Below, one piece after another: positions 1 through 4,545 of a stretch of DNA of 7,091 nt. Made by a program: the position numbers and the translations under genes. How positions within the stretch are numbered: the first letter of the stretch is position 1; the number at the start of each line of letters is the position of its first letter. The notes beneath the pieces are model-generated. The model did not search any database and was not told where the DNA came from. It saw only the letters and a list, made by a program, of their open reading frames with translations. The stretch covers positions 1 through 7,091 of the forward strand of contig JAQGKJ010000045.1 of assembly GCA_028290165.1 (NCBI GenBank), in the 5' to 3' direction. This DNA is from Bradyrhizobium sp. (GTDB taxonomy: Bacteria; Pseudomonadota; Alphaproteobacteria; Rhizobiales; Xanthobacteraceae).

Positions 1-68
1 TCTGGCCTGTTTAGCCCTCAGTGGCCTGATTTTAATCCTAACGCGCCGTAAATTTGCCGCCGTGCGTA

Positions 69-86
69 CTCCGTAGAACTACGGAG
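69..86. promoter_or_regulatory. Perfect 8-2-8 inverted repeat, candidate operator
   Basis: The sequence CTCCGTAGAACTACGGAG has two perfect 8-bp arms around a 2-bp AA spacer. A two-base spacer suits a dimeric DNA-binding protein better than an RNA hairpin, and the 7-2-7 core resembles the geometry bound by NarL/LuxR-type regulators. The regulator is not identifiable from this sequence. It overlaps the TAG that ends the open frame entering from the left edge, so a terminator role for that gene is an alternative, although no T-run follows. Confidence 0.4.
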
Positions 87-234
87 ATCTGGCCTATCAT
101 TGAACCTTGGCACACGTCGTGCAGACATATGTTTGCCGGGGATTTGAGGGGCCCGGTACCTCAACCAGCGCCGCCTAGCGATCATATTCCGCTAAGGCGG
201 CGTTGTGCGTTCGGGATATGGAACCGTCCTTAAG

Positions 235-260
235 TACACTTTTGTACGTTTTCTACGTTT
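235..260. repeat. Three TAC-TTT repeats spaced about one helical turn
   Basis: Three related units begin at 235 (TACACTTT), 245 (TACGTTT) and 254 (TACGTTT), with start-to-start spacing of 10 and 9 bp. The first two also form an inverted repeat, GTACA-CTTT-TGTAC, at 234-247. Helical phasing just upstream of the promoter candidate at 267-291 suggests a regulator-binding site. No regulator can be named. Confidence 0.35.
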
Positions 261-264
261 CTGC

Positions 265-287
265 CGGGAACGAAATTCAAGTTCCCG
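265..287 (+). other. Hairpin CGGGAAC / GTTCCCG
   Basis: Arms CGGGAAC (265-271) and GTTCCCG (281-287) form seven perfect base pairs around a nine-base loop. No T-run follows, so it is not a convincing intrinsic terminator. The left arm contains the GGAAC that could instead be an EcfG -35 element, so the hairpin and the promoter are competing readings of the same bases. Confidence 0.4.
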
Positions 288-291
288 CGTG
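267..291 (+). promoter_or_regulatory. Candidate EcfG (general stress) promoter
   Basis: GGAAC (267-271) is followed after exactly 16 bases by CGTG (288-291). The alphaproteobacterial general-stress sigma factor EcfG is known to use GGAAC-N16/17-CGTT, so this matches all but the last base. Transcription would start near 298-300 and give a leader of roughly 27 bases before the 26-aa gene at 327. I checked the other GGAAC occurrences in the non-coding gaps and none had CGTT or CGTG at the right spacing. GGAAC also belongs to a hairpin, so chance is possible. Confidence 0.3.
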
Positions 292-326
292 AAGTAAGTG
301 GGCGGGTATTCCAGTCGGAGAGCGCT

Positions 327-407
327 ATGGCCGGTCTTTATCTCGGCATTGCGGTTGCTGGCGTAAACGCCCTGATCGCGACGGGGTTGGTTATTGCGCT
401 GATGTAA
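327..407 (+). CDS. 26-aa uncharged hydrophobic membrane peptide
   Basis: This very short gene encodes MAGLYLGIAVAGVNAL followed by IATGLVIALM. It contains no charged residue, and the whole chain is one hydrophobic helix long enough to span a membrane. GGAG at 317-320 sits six bases before the ATG, and a strong intrinsic terminator begins three bases after the stop, so it has the parts of a monocistronic gene. A possible EcfG promoter lies just upstream. Known peptides of this size and character include small subunits of membrane complexes (KdpF, CydX type), stress-induced membrane peptides and type I toxins. Nothing in the sequence decides between them, and I do not recognise a specific family. 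Expression as protein is inferred. Confidence 0.6.
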   Translation: MAGLYLGIAVAGVNALIATGLVIALM

Positions 408-409
408 AG

Positions 410-434
410 GGCCGCCTCAGTTGGCGGCCTCTTT
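410..434 (+). terminator. Intrinsic terminator after the 26-aa gene
   Basis: GGCCGCC (410-416) and GGCGGCC (423-429) form a perfect 7-bp GC stem around a six-base TCAGTT loop, followed by TCTTTC. It begins three bases after the TAA of the small peptide gene. Confidence 0.75.
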
Positions 435-512
435 CATTCCGGCATCATGCGGGGCGGGCCCCGTAGTTCTCCGTCCGTGAACTGGGTTCCGATTCGGCTG
501 GCGGCCTCTTTC
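422..512. repeat. 14-bp direct repeat copying the terminator's 3' half
   Basis: TGGCGGCCTCTTTC occurs at 422-435, as the right arm and tail of the terminator, and identically at 499-512, 77 bases later. The second copy lacks a GGCCGCC left arm, so it cannot form the same hairpin. A degenerate duplication of the terminator region is one explanation. The stretch 435-626 otherwise shows no convincing gene. Confidence 0.5.
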
Positions 513-626
513 TCAATCGGGCAACACCCAGGGCGACGCCACAAATTCCCGGAAATGTGCCCTATTGAACAGATGCAACTTCTGGTTTCGGCGTAAAATC
601 CATTTGCCGTGATCGGGAGAGGTCCC

Positions 627-818
627 ATGACTCACAAAGGCGTGGAATACAGCGTGGTTACGACGGCAACGCCGGGGATCTGGAAATGGCAGTTCCGGAT
701 CGGCGACGCGATCAAATCCGGCAAAACGGAGACCAGGATCAACCTGCTGGCGATCCGCCGCGTTCAACTGCGCATCGACCGCGAGCTCAAAAAGGCCGCG
801 CGCAATCCGGCGCCGTAG
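627..818 (+). CDS. Conserved hypothetical protein, 63 aa
   Basis: The protein starts MTHKGVEYSVVTTATPGIWK and ends RELKKAARNPAP. It has no signal peptide, membrane segment or cysteine. The N-terminal half looks like a small beta sheet (EYSVVTTATPGIWKWQFRIG) and the C-terminal half a basic amphipathic helix (INLLAIRRVQLRIDRELKKA). I take ATG 627 as the start because GGGAGAGG (615-622) lies four bases upstream; an in-frame GTG at 609 would place that Shine-Dalgarno inside the gene. Short proteins of this type recur in Bradyrhizobium genomes without a known role. Function unknown. Confidence 0.75.
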   Translation: MTHKGVEYSVVTTATPGIWKWQFRIGDAIKSGKTETRINLLAIRRVQLRIDRELKKAARNPAP

Positions 819-821
819 ATC

Positions 822-844
822 GATCTTGCCGGAGATCTTGCCGG
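822..844. repeat. Tandem 11-bp repeat GATCTTGCCGG
   Basis: GATCTTGCCGG occurs at 822-832 and again at 834-844, separated by one A. It lies directly after the stop codon of the 63-aa gene, where the palindrome AGATCGATCT (817-826) also overlaps the stop. A small slippage duplication is the simplest reading. Confidence 0.5.
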
Positions 845-877
845 GGGCACGCTTTCGATCATCAACAACGCCACTAT

Positions 878-920
878 CATTGATCGTTCTCAATGCGGCC
901 ATTGCCACCCGCGCTAAAAT
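878..920 (+). promoter_or_regulatory. FixK/FNR-type box with class-II spacing to a -10
   Basis: CATTGA-TCGTTC-TCAATG (878-895) has perfect 6-bp arms and contains TTGA-N6-TCAA, the core recognised by FNR/FixK regulators. A near-consensus -10, TAAAAT, lies at 915-920. This predicts a start near 927-928, which puts the box centre (886.5) at -40.5 to -41.5, the known position for class II activation by FNR/FixK. On the other strand no -10 sits at the matching place, so the plus orientation is favoured. The box is 165 bases upstream of the gene at 1061, with a hairpin in between. Confidence 0.5.
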
Positions 921-926
921 TAATAT

Positions 927-1002
927 TGTCATTGCCGAACTGCCCACGGGGGAGCTAGACGTTGACATTGAGCCCCGAACGCCGCCGTTCGGGGGCTCTC
1001 TC
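927..1002 (+). ncRNA. Possible short RNA from the FixK/FNR-type promoter
   Basis: A transcript from the predicted start near 927 would reach a strong terminator-like hairpin at 970-998 after only about 45 bases, giving an RNA of roughly 75 bases with a 5' single-stranded part and a 3' hairpin. No good reading frame with a ribosome binding site lies in this segment. The alternative is a leader that reads through into the gene at 1061. Inferred only from the order of promoter and hairpin. Confidence 0.25.
970..1002 (+). terminator. Strong GC hairpin, likely terminator or attenuator
   Basis: GAGCCCCGAACG (970-981) pairs with CGTTCGGGGGCTC (986-998) around a four-base CCGC loop: 12 pairs with one extra G bulged on the right. 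TCTC follows, so the T-tract is poor. It sits between the FixK/FNR-type promoter and the gene at 1061. Confidence 0.55.
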
Positions 1003-1060
1003 ATGCTATCCTCGCAGCGGAACCCCAGACTAGACCATCCGCCACGCGCCCTGAGTTCAC

Positions 1061-1255
1061 ATGACCGTCCATACGCCGAAGCTTTTGACGCCCGAAGAGT
1101 TCGCATCACTCCTCGAGGTCGCCGTTACATCGCCCAATCCGATAATATCAGCCCCGCATCGGGCAAAGCTGCTGATGCTTGGCTACGTCGTCGAGACCGC
1201 CAAGGGCCTGGTCGTCACCGGCGATGGTCTGATCCGGATCACCGAGAGCGAATGA
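1061..1255 (+). CDS. Conserved hypothetical protein, 64 aa
   Basis: The product begins MTVHTPKLLTPEEFASLLEV and ends GLIRITESE. The pattern of an N-terminal helix (TPEEFASLLEVAV), a second helix (SAPHRAKLLMLGYV) and a short beta hairpin (VETAKGLVVTGDGLIRITE) resembles a small winged-helix fold, where the last two strands would form the wing. That is inference from the sequence pattern only. There is no signal peptide and no cysteine. The Shine-Dalgarno is weak (CTGAG at 1051-1055). The upstream FixK/FNR-type promoter could transcribe it if the 970-998 hairpin is read through. I do not recognise a named family. Confidence 0.7.
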   Translation: MTVHTPKLLTPEEFASLLEVAVTSPNPIISAPHRAKLLMLGYVVETAKGLVVTGDGLIRITESE

Positions 1256-1470
1256 TCGCCAAAAGGCTTGGCCCGTTGGGCGAGCCAGCGATGGGGATTT
1301 TTCCCGGCATTGCGCGCTGAAAAAGCGGGAACGAACTTAACCCCGTAAACCTCCGGAATTGATCTGTCGCGGTTTTGGGAGTCCAGTGACAAAAACAATC
1401 TGGGGATTTCTCAGGCGCGGCACACTTAAAGACAGTTATTGTATTTGGGAAACCACTGGGGGCGGCCGTC

Positions 1471-1650
1471 ATGGCGTCTGACGACGCGAATATTCCGTTG
1501 GACCCGGCGGATCAAAATCGCCTCCGCAGTTGCGAGAAGTGCAACGCCGACATGAAGCAGCTCGGCGAACTCCCGGCGCTGTCGATCCACGCCGCCATCA
1601 AGGTTTTTCGCTGTTACGTCTGCGACCATGTTGTCGCCGAACGGACATAA
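1471..1650 (+). CDS. Small zinc-ribbon-like protein, 59 aa
   Basis: The protein starts MASDDANIPLDPADQNRLRS and ends VVAERT. Two CxxC knuckles, C21-E-K-C24 and C48-Y-V-C51, are separated by 23 residues, the spacing of a four-cysteine zinc ribbon. The second knuckle is followed by DH. The N-terminal 20 residues are acidic and probably disordered. Such proteins usually bind nucleic acid or act as metal-stabilised adaptors, but no partner is evident. GGGGG around 1458-1462 can serve as Shine-Dalgarno. The stop lies only eight bases from the end of the convergent PilZ gene at 1659. No homologue name is claimed. Confidence 0.75.
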   Translation: MASDDANIPLDPADQNRLRSCEKCNADMKQLGELPALSIHAAIKVFRCYVCDHVVAERT

Positions 1651-1658
1651 AGGCACCC

Positions 1659-1997
1659 TCAGTCCAACGGCACCCTCGCACGTTTCAGATCATCCTCGAT
1701 GGGCGCCGCCAAACCCTGTCGAAGCTCTTTTGCGCTGACGAAGCGAGCGCCGATATGTTCGCCCCGGCGCCAGACCAGCGAACATACCCGGAGCACCTCG
1801 CCGCCGGAAGTGAAGGCGACGCCGAAAAGCTCCGGCACCGCCAGCGCCCCGACCTCCAGGCAAACGCCACTGTCGGAGACATCGACAATCAGGCATTCGA
1901 TCCAGGGCGCGTCGGGCGCCGGTATCAGAAAACCCTGTTTGTACAGGTCGACCCGAACCTGTTTGCGGGCACCGAGGTCCTCGCGATGTCTTGCCAT
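1659..1997 (-). CDS. PilZ domain protein (c-di-GMP receptor), 112 aa
   Basis: This is a single-domain PilZ protein expected to bind cyclic di-GMP in the cytoplasm and change a partner's activity, for example in motility or exopolysaccharide production. Both parts of the ligand motif are intact: R11-K-Q-V-R15 (RxxxR) and D39-V-S-D-S-G44 (D/NxSxxG). The strands expected after it are visible (VCLEVGAL, LFGVAFTSGGEVLRVCSLVW, HIGARFVS). The length is about that of one PilZ domain plus short tails. The ATG at 1997 is preceded on the minus strand by GAGGG five bases away. It is convergent with the zinc-ribbon gene and downstream of the 76-aa gene on the same strand, with a hairpin between them. Confidence 0.85.
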   Translation of the reverse strand: MARHREDLGARKQVRVDLYKQGFLIPAPDAPWIECLIVDVSDSGVCLEVGALAVPELFGVAFTSGGEVLRVCSLVWRRGEHIGARFVSAKELRQGLAAPIEDDLKRARVPLD

Positions 1998-2106
1998 CGT
2001 ATCCCTCGGCCGGCTTTGGCGAAAAGTACGCCGTTACCTATGACCGGAAAATGTTAACAATCCTATATGGTTGGTGGATAAAATTGATACCGGGGGTTGC
2101 AGGGAA

Positions 2107-2124
2107 GGTTCCATGAACGGAACC
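2107..2124 (-). terminator. Hairpin GGTTCC / GGAACC after the 76-aa gene
   Basis: GGTTCC (2107-2112) and GGAACC (2119-2124) form a 6-bp stem around a six-base loop, with partial pairing continuing outside. Read on the minus strand it starts about 18 bases after the stop of the gene at 2142-2372 and is followed by TTCCCT. This is a plausible but T-poor terminator separating that gene from the PilZ gene. Confidence 0.45.
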
Positions 2125-2141
2125 CTCTGCGGCTCGCCGCG

Positions 2142-2372
2142 CTAGTCGGCGCTGGGCAGCCGGCGCATGGTGAATTCGATCTCGCCGCCGGGAAGCTCGC
2201 GCCAGCTTTCGACCGCGGTCATGTAGCCGGCCTTGGGATAGCGGGTGAGGAAATCGCGCGCCTTGGTCCGCGCCTTGTCGCGCGGCAGGGTGAAGGTCTC
2301 GCGCAGATAGCCGTCATCGGCCTTGCGGCGCCCGGCCATCCGGTCGGCTAGATCGCGCGGACGAGAGACCAT
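2142..2372 (-). CDS. Conserved hypothetical protein, 76 aa
   Basis: The protein starts MVSRPRDLADRMAGRRKADD and ends EFTMRRLPSAD. It is basic and soluble-looking, with no signal peptide or cysteine. A helical arginine- and lysine-rich middle (LPRDKARTKARDFLTRYP) is followed by strands (YMTAVESWREL, GGEIEFTMRRL). The reading frame is open further upstream to 2495, but I choose ATG 2372 because GGAG lies seven bases before it on the minus strand. The type is familiar from Bradyrhizobium genomes as an uncharacterised protein. Its role is unknown; the basic, possibly nucleic-acid-binding character is only a suggestion. Confidence 0.75.
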   Translation of the reverse strand: MVSRPRDLADRMAGRRKADDGYLRETFTLPRDKARTKARDFLTRYPKAGYMTAVESWRELPGGEIEFTMRRLPSAD

Positions 2373-2583
2373 GTCGCAACTCCGAACCAAATAACGACCG
2401 GCTGTATATAGCGCTTGGCGCGACCAATCCCGAGTCCCCCGACCGCCCCGACGGACGAGAAATTGAGTCGCCTCTCGGACATAAAGCCGATACAATTCCA
2501 GCCATTGCCGGCAACGACCTTCAGGCGGCCGGTGACTGAGAGCCCCCCGGTTGAGGACTCCCGCCTCGGTGCGAGTGAGTTCG

Positions 2584-2829
2584 ATGGCGCGGTCTCTCTA
2601 CCTTCGCGAACAGGCCGAACACTTCGGCCCTCTCGCGCGGCGTTCCAATCGATACCGGCTTGCACGATGGTTTTCTCGGGCTCGCCGATGAACTCGCCGC
2701 ACGGGTCGCCGCGCTGCAAGGCATGGGACCCCAGTTGGAAATACCGGTACCGACGACCAGAGCCCAGCCTGACTGGCCGGTCGCCATCGGCATTGGCTGC
2801 GGCCGGCAAACTCAAGGGAATCACAGTCC
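2584..2829 (+). pseudogene. Frameshifted remnant of a small YLREQAE-type protein
   Basis: From ATG 2584 frame 1 reads MARSLYLREQAEHFGPLARR, then loses sense and stops at 2689-2691. One base over, the reading continues IDTGLHDGFLGLADELAARV followed by AALQG. Joined, the two halves match the layout of a small helical protein common in Bradyrhizobium: a YxxQAE start, an LAR segment, a short turn with D, and LADE-x2-AR-x3-L. Removing one base within 2643-2648 (near TTCCAAT) restores the frame as ...ARRSIDTG. The second frame has no stop before 3007, inside the next gene, so the original C-terminus is also lost or altered; the end given here is arbitrary. A sequencing error cannot be excluded. Confidence 0.55.
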
Positions 2830-3588
2830 ATGCCCGAACGCGATCGACGGACCAATCGGCTCCTCTCCCTGTTGTCGGATGGCGATTACGAGCGGTTGCG
2901 GCCGCATCTGTCGCCGGTCGTGTTCGAGTACAGGAAAAGCCTCTATGAGGCATCGCGTCCGATCGACCATGTGTATTTCCCGATCGATGGCGTCGCTTCG
3001 CTCGTGATCACCACCGCTGACGGCGCCAGTGCCGAGGTCGGTACGATCGGCAACGAGGGGATGGTGGGATTCCCCATTTGTCTCGGCGACCACGATGCGC
3101 CTTCGTCGGTTTATGTCCAGGTTCCCGGAACGGCCCTCAAAATGGACGCGCGCGTATTCCGCGGCGAGCTCGACCATAGCCCGACATTGAACCTGGTCCT
3201 GCTCCGCTACGCCCATGCCTTCTTCAACCAGGTCGCGCAGTCGGCGGCCTGCGCCCACCTCCACAAAGTGGAGCAACGCTGTTGCCGCTGGCTGTTGATG
3301 ACGCGCGACCGGATGCCGTCAGGCGATTTTCTGCTCACCCATGAATTCCTGGGCATGATGCTCGGCGTGCGGCGGACGACGGTCACCGACGTGATGGGAA
3401 CGTTACAGAAGGCCGGCCTCATCCGCTATCGCCGCGGCCACGTCACCATGCTCGACCACGAAGCGCTCGAGCAACGCGCCTGCGAATGCTACGAGATCTC
3501 GAAGCTGGAATTCGAGCGGTTGCTGGGCGACACCACGGTGGTGCCAAGGACCGACAAGAAGCACCGACTCATTAGCGAGGTCGGATGA
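2830..3588 (+). CDS. Crp/Fnr family transcriptional regulator, 252 aa
   Basis: This regulator has an N-terminal cyclic-nucleotide-binding-type beta barrel (about residues 10-125: VYFPIDGVASLVITTADG, EVGTIGNEGMVGF), a dimerisation helix (about 120-160) and a C-terminal winged helix (about 165-212) with recognition region LGVRRTTVTDVMGTLQKAGL. The cAMP-contacting residues of E. coli CRP are not recognisable, and the N-terminal cysteine cluster of FNR is absent, so the signal is unknown. It carries HKVEQRCCRWLL and a CECYE motif (218-222), both shared with the next gene. AAGGGA is a modest Shine-Dalgarno about ten bases before ATG 2830. No terminator is obvious before the next gene. Confidence 0.9.
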   Translation: MPERDRRTNRLLSLLSDGDYERLRPHLSPVVFEYRKSLYEASRPIDHVYFPIDGVASLVITTADGASAEVGTIGNEGMVGFPICLGDHDAPSSVYVQVPGTALKMDARVFRGELDHSPTLNLVLLRYAHAFFNQVAQSAACAHLHKVEQRCCRWLLMTRDRMPSGDFLLTHEFLGMMLGVRRTTVTDVMGTLQKAGLIRYRRGHVTMLDHEALEQRACECYEISKLEFERLLGDTTVVPRTDKKHRLISEVG

Positions 3589-3828
3589 GGGCGAAGATGC
3601 ACCTTGATCTGTTCCTGTGTCCGTTTTCCGACAATGAATTTCGATCGCCAAAAAATTCCTGGCCTTGATTCCTAGGATTCAAGTCCGCCCCGTGTCGGTA
3701 TTATGACGGCTACCGGACCGACAACGCCCTGTCGTCGTCCTTATAAAAGAACCTTCCGCGGAGCGTCTTTCGGAGGCGCCTCCCACCCCCTGCGGTAATC
3801 GGCCCGACCGACCGGGCTGGATATCGCC
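3589..3828. other. 240-bp gap between the two Crp/Fnr genes
   Basis: No gene is supported here. The gap holds the 20-bp inverted repeat at 3664-3683 and a TATAAA-like element near 3742 that might belong to a promoter for the downstream regulator, though no good -35 stands at the right distance. No strong terminator for the upstream regulator is visible. Confidence 0.4.
3664..3683. promoter_or_regulatory. 20-bp inverted repeat, candidate operator
   Basis: CTTGATTCCTAGGATTCAAG is an inverted repeat with one mismatched pair (T3669 against T3678) and an 8-bp perfect centre TCCTAGGA. It includes TTGA and TCAA half-sites, but 10 bases apart rather than the 6 of an FNR/FixK box, so it is not a standard site. 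It lies 145 bases upstream of the second Crp/Fnr gene and may control it. Binding protein unknown. Confidence 0.4.
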
Positions 3829-4545
3829 GTGGTAGTTCAAGTTTTAAATAACGCCGGACATCCATTGGACAACAAGCTGCTTGCCTCTCTCCCGCGCGCC
3901 GATTTCGATCGACTGCAGCCGTATCTCACGATCGTCTCGTTGCAGCAGGGTTCGGTGTTGACCGAGGCCGGCGACGAGGTCGACCAGATCTATTTTCCGC
4001 ATTACGGCATGCTGTCGCTGCTCGCCGTGCTGCGCGACGGCAAGGCGATCGAAACCGCGACCGTCGGCCGCGAAGGCGTGGTCGGCGCGATGGCAGGCCT
4101 AGGCCTGTACAAATCGCTGGTGCGCGTCGTAGTGCAGATGCCGATGGCCTGTAGCAAGATCGCCGCTCCCCATTTCAGGACCGCCGTCGCCGCCAGCGAT
4201 CCCATCCGCAATCACTGCATCCGCTACAATGAAGTGCTGTTGTCGCAGGCGCGGGTGACGGCCGCCTGCAATGCGCTGCATACGATCGAATCGCGATTTT
4301 GCCGCTGGCTGTTGCAAAGCGCCGACCGGGCGGGAAGCGAAACGGTCGCCCTGACCCAGGAATTTCTCGCCGAGATGCTCGGGGTGAGGCGCACCTCGGT
4401 GACCGAGGTCGCCAGCAAGGTGCAGAACGCAGGCGTCATCACCTATTCGCGCGGCGTCATCAGGATCCTGGACCGGCCGGCGCTATTGCGGATGTCCTGC
4501 GAATGTTACGAAACGTTGCTCGATCAATCCGCGATCTTGGCCTGA
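3829..4545 (+). CDS. Crp/Fnr family transcriptional regulator, 238 aa
   Basis: This is a paralogue of the preceding gene with the same plan: effector barrel (about 15-115, with DQIYFPHYGMLSLLAVLRDG and ETATVGREGVVGAM), dimer helix with HTIESRFCRWLL (151-162), and a winged helix (about 172-215) with LGVRRTSVTEVASKVQNAGV. The CECYE motif recurs at 224-228. FNR-type N-terminal cysteines are missing. The start is uncertain: GTG 3829 is used because no ATG stands upstream of the conserved region, and GGGCTGG is only a weak Shine-Dalgarno. The last 22 bases overlap the end of the convergent gene at 4524. The two regulators probably arose by an old duplication and may have divided roles. Confidence 0.88.
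   Translation: MVVQVLNNAGHPLDNKLLASLPRADFDRLQPYLTIVSLQQGSVLTEAGDEVDQIYFPHYGMLSLLAVLRDGKAIETATVGREGVVGAMAGLGLYKSLVRVVVQMPMACSKIAAPHFRTAVAASDPIRNHCIRYNEVLLSQARVTAACNALHTIESRFCRWLLQSADRAGSETVALTQEFLAEMLGVRRTSVTEVASKVQNAGVITYSRGVIRILDRPALLRMSCECYETLLDQSAILA

Larger units (their letters stand above)
1..326. other. Signal-rich intergenic stretch at the left edge
   Basis: No complete gene is visible in these 326 bases. Plus-strand frame 2 is open from the window edge to a TAG at 74-76 and encodes a hydrophobic run ending in basic residues (LACLALSGLILILTRRK, then FAAVRTP). That could be the membrane-anchored tail of a gene starting outside the window. Frame 1 is also open from the edge, to a TAA at 49-51, so the choice between them is weak. 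The motif TGGCCT recurs near 3, 23 and 90. The rest holds the palindrome, phased repeats, hairpin and promoter candidate listed separately, all upstream of the small gene at 327. Confidence 0.5.

Noticed and set aside
450..463. GC hairpin CGGGG-CGGG-CCCCG
   Set aside because: The stem is short and has no T-run or neighbouring gene end; common by chance in this composition.
513..1109. 198-codon minus-strand open frame
   Set aside because: It runs opposite to the 63-aa gene and the FixK/FNR-type region, has no ribosome binding site, and its arginine-rich composition is typical of the antisense of GC-rich DNA.
1266..1287. Hairpin GGCTTGGCCC / GGGCGAGCC after the 64-aa gene
   Set aside because: It needs a bulge and a wobble pair and has no T-run, so it does not qualify as a terminator with confidence.
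826..1320. 164-codon plus-strand frame from a TTG
   Set aside because: It reads through the strong hairpin and out of frame across the better-supported gene at 1061, with a TTG start and no ribosome binding site.
1530..2057. 175-codon plus-strand frame opposite the PilZ gene
   Set aside because: The PilZ frame on the minus strand has clear motifs and a ribosome binding site; this frame is its shadow and also overlaps the zinc-ribbon gene.
2348..2953. 201-codon minus-strand open frame
   Set aside because: It is antisense to the frameshifted remnant and the start of the Crp/Fnr gene, with no recognisable domain.
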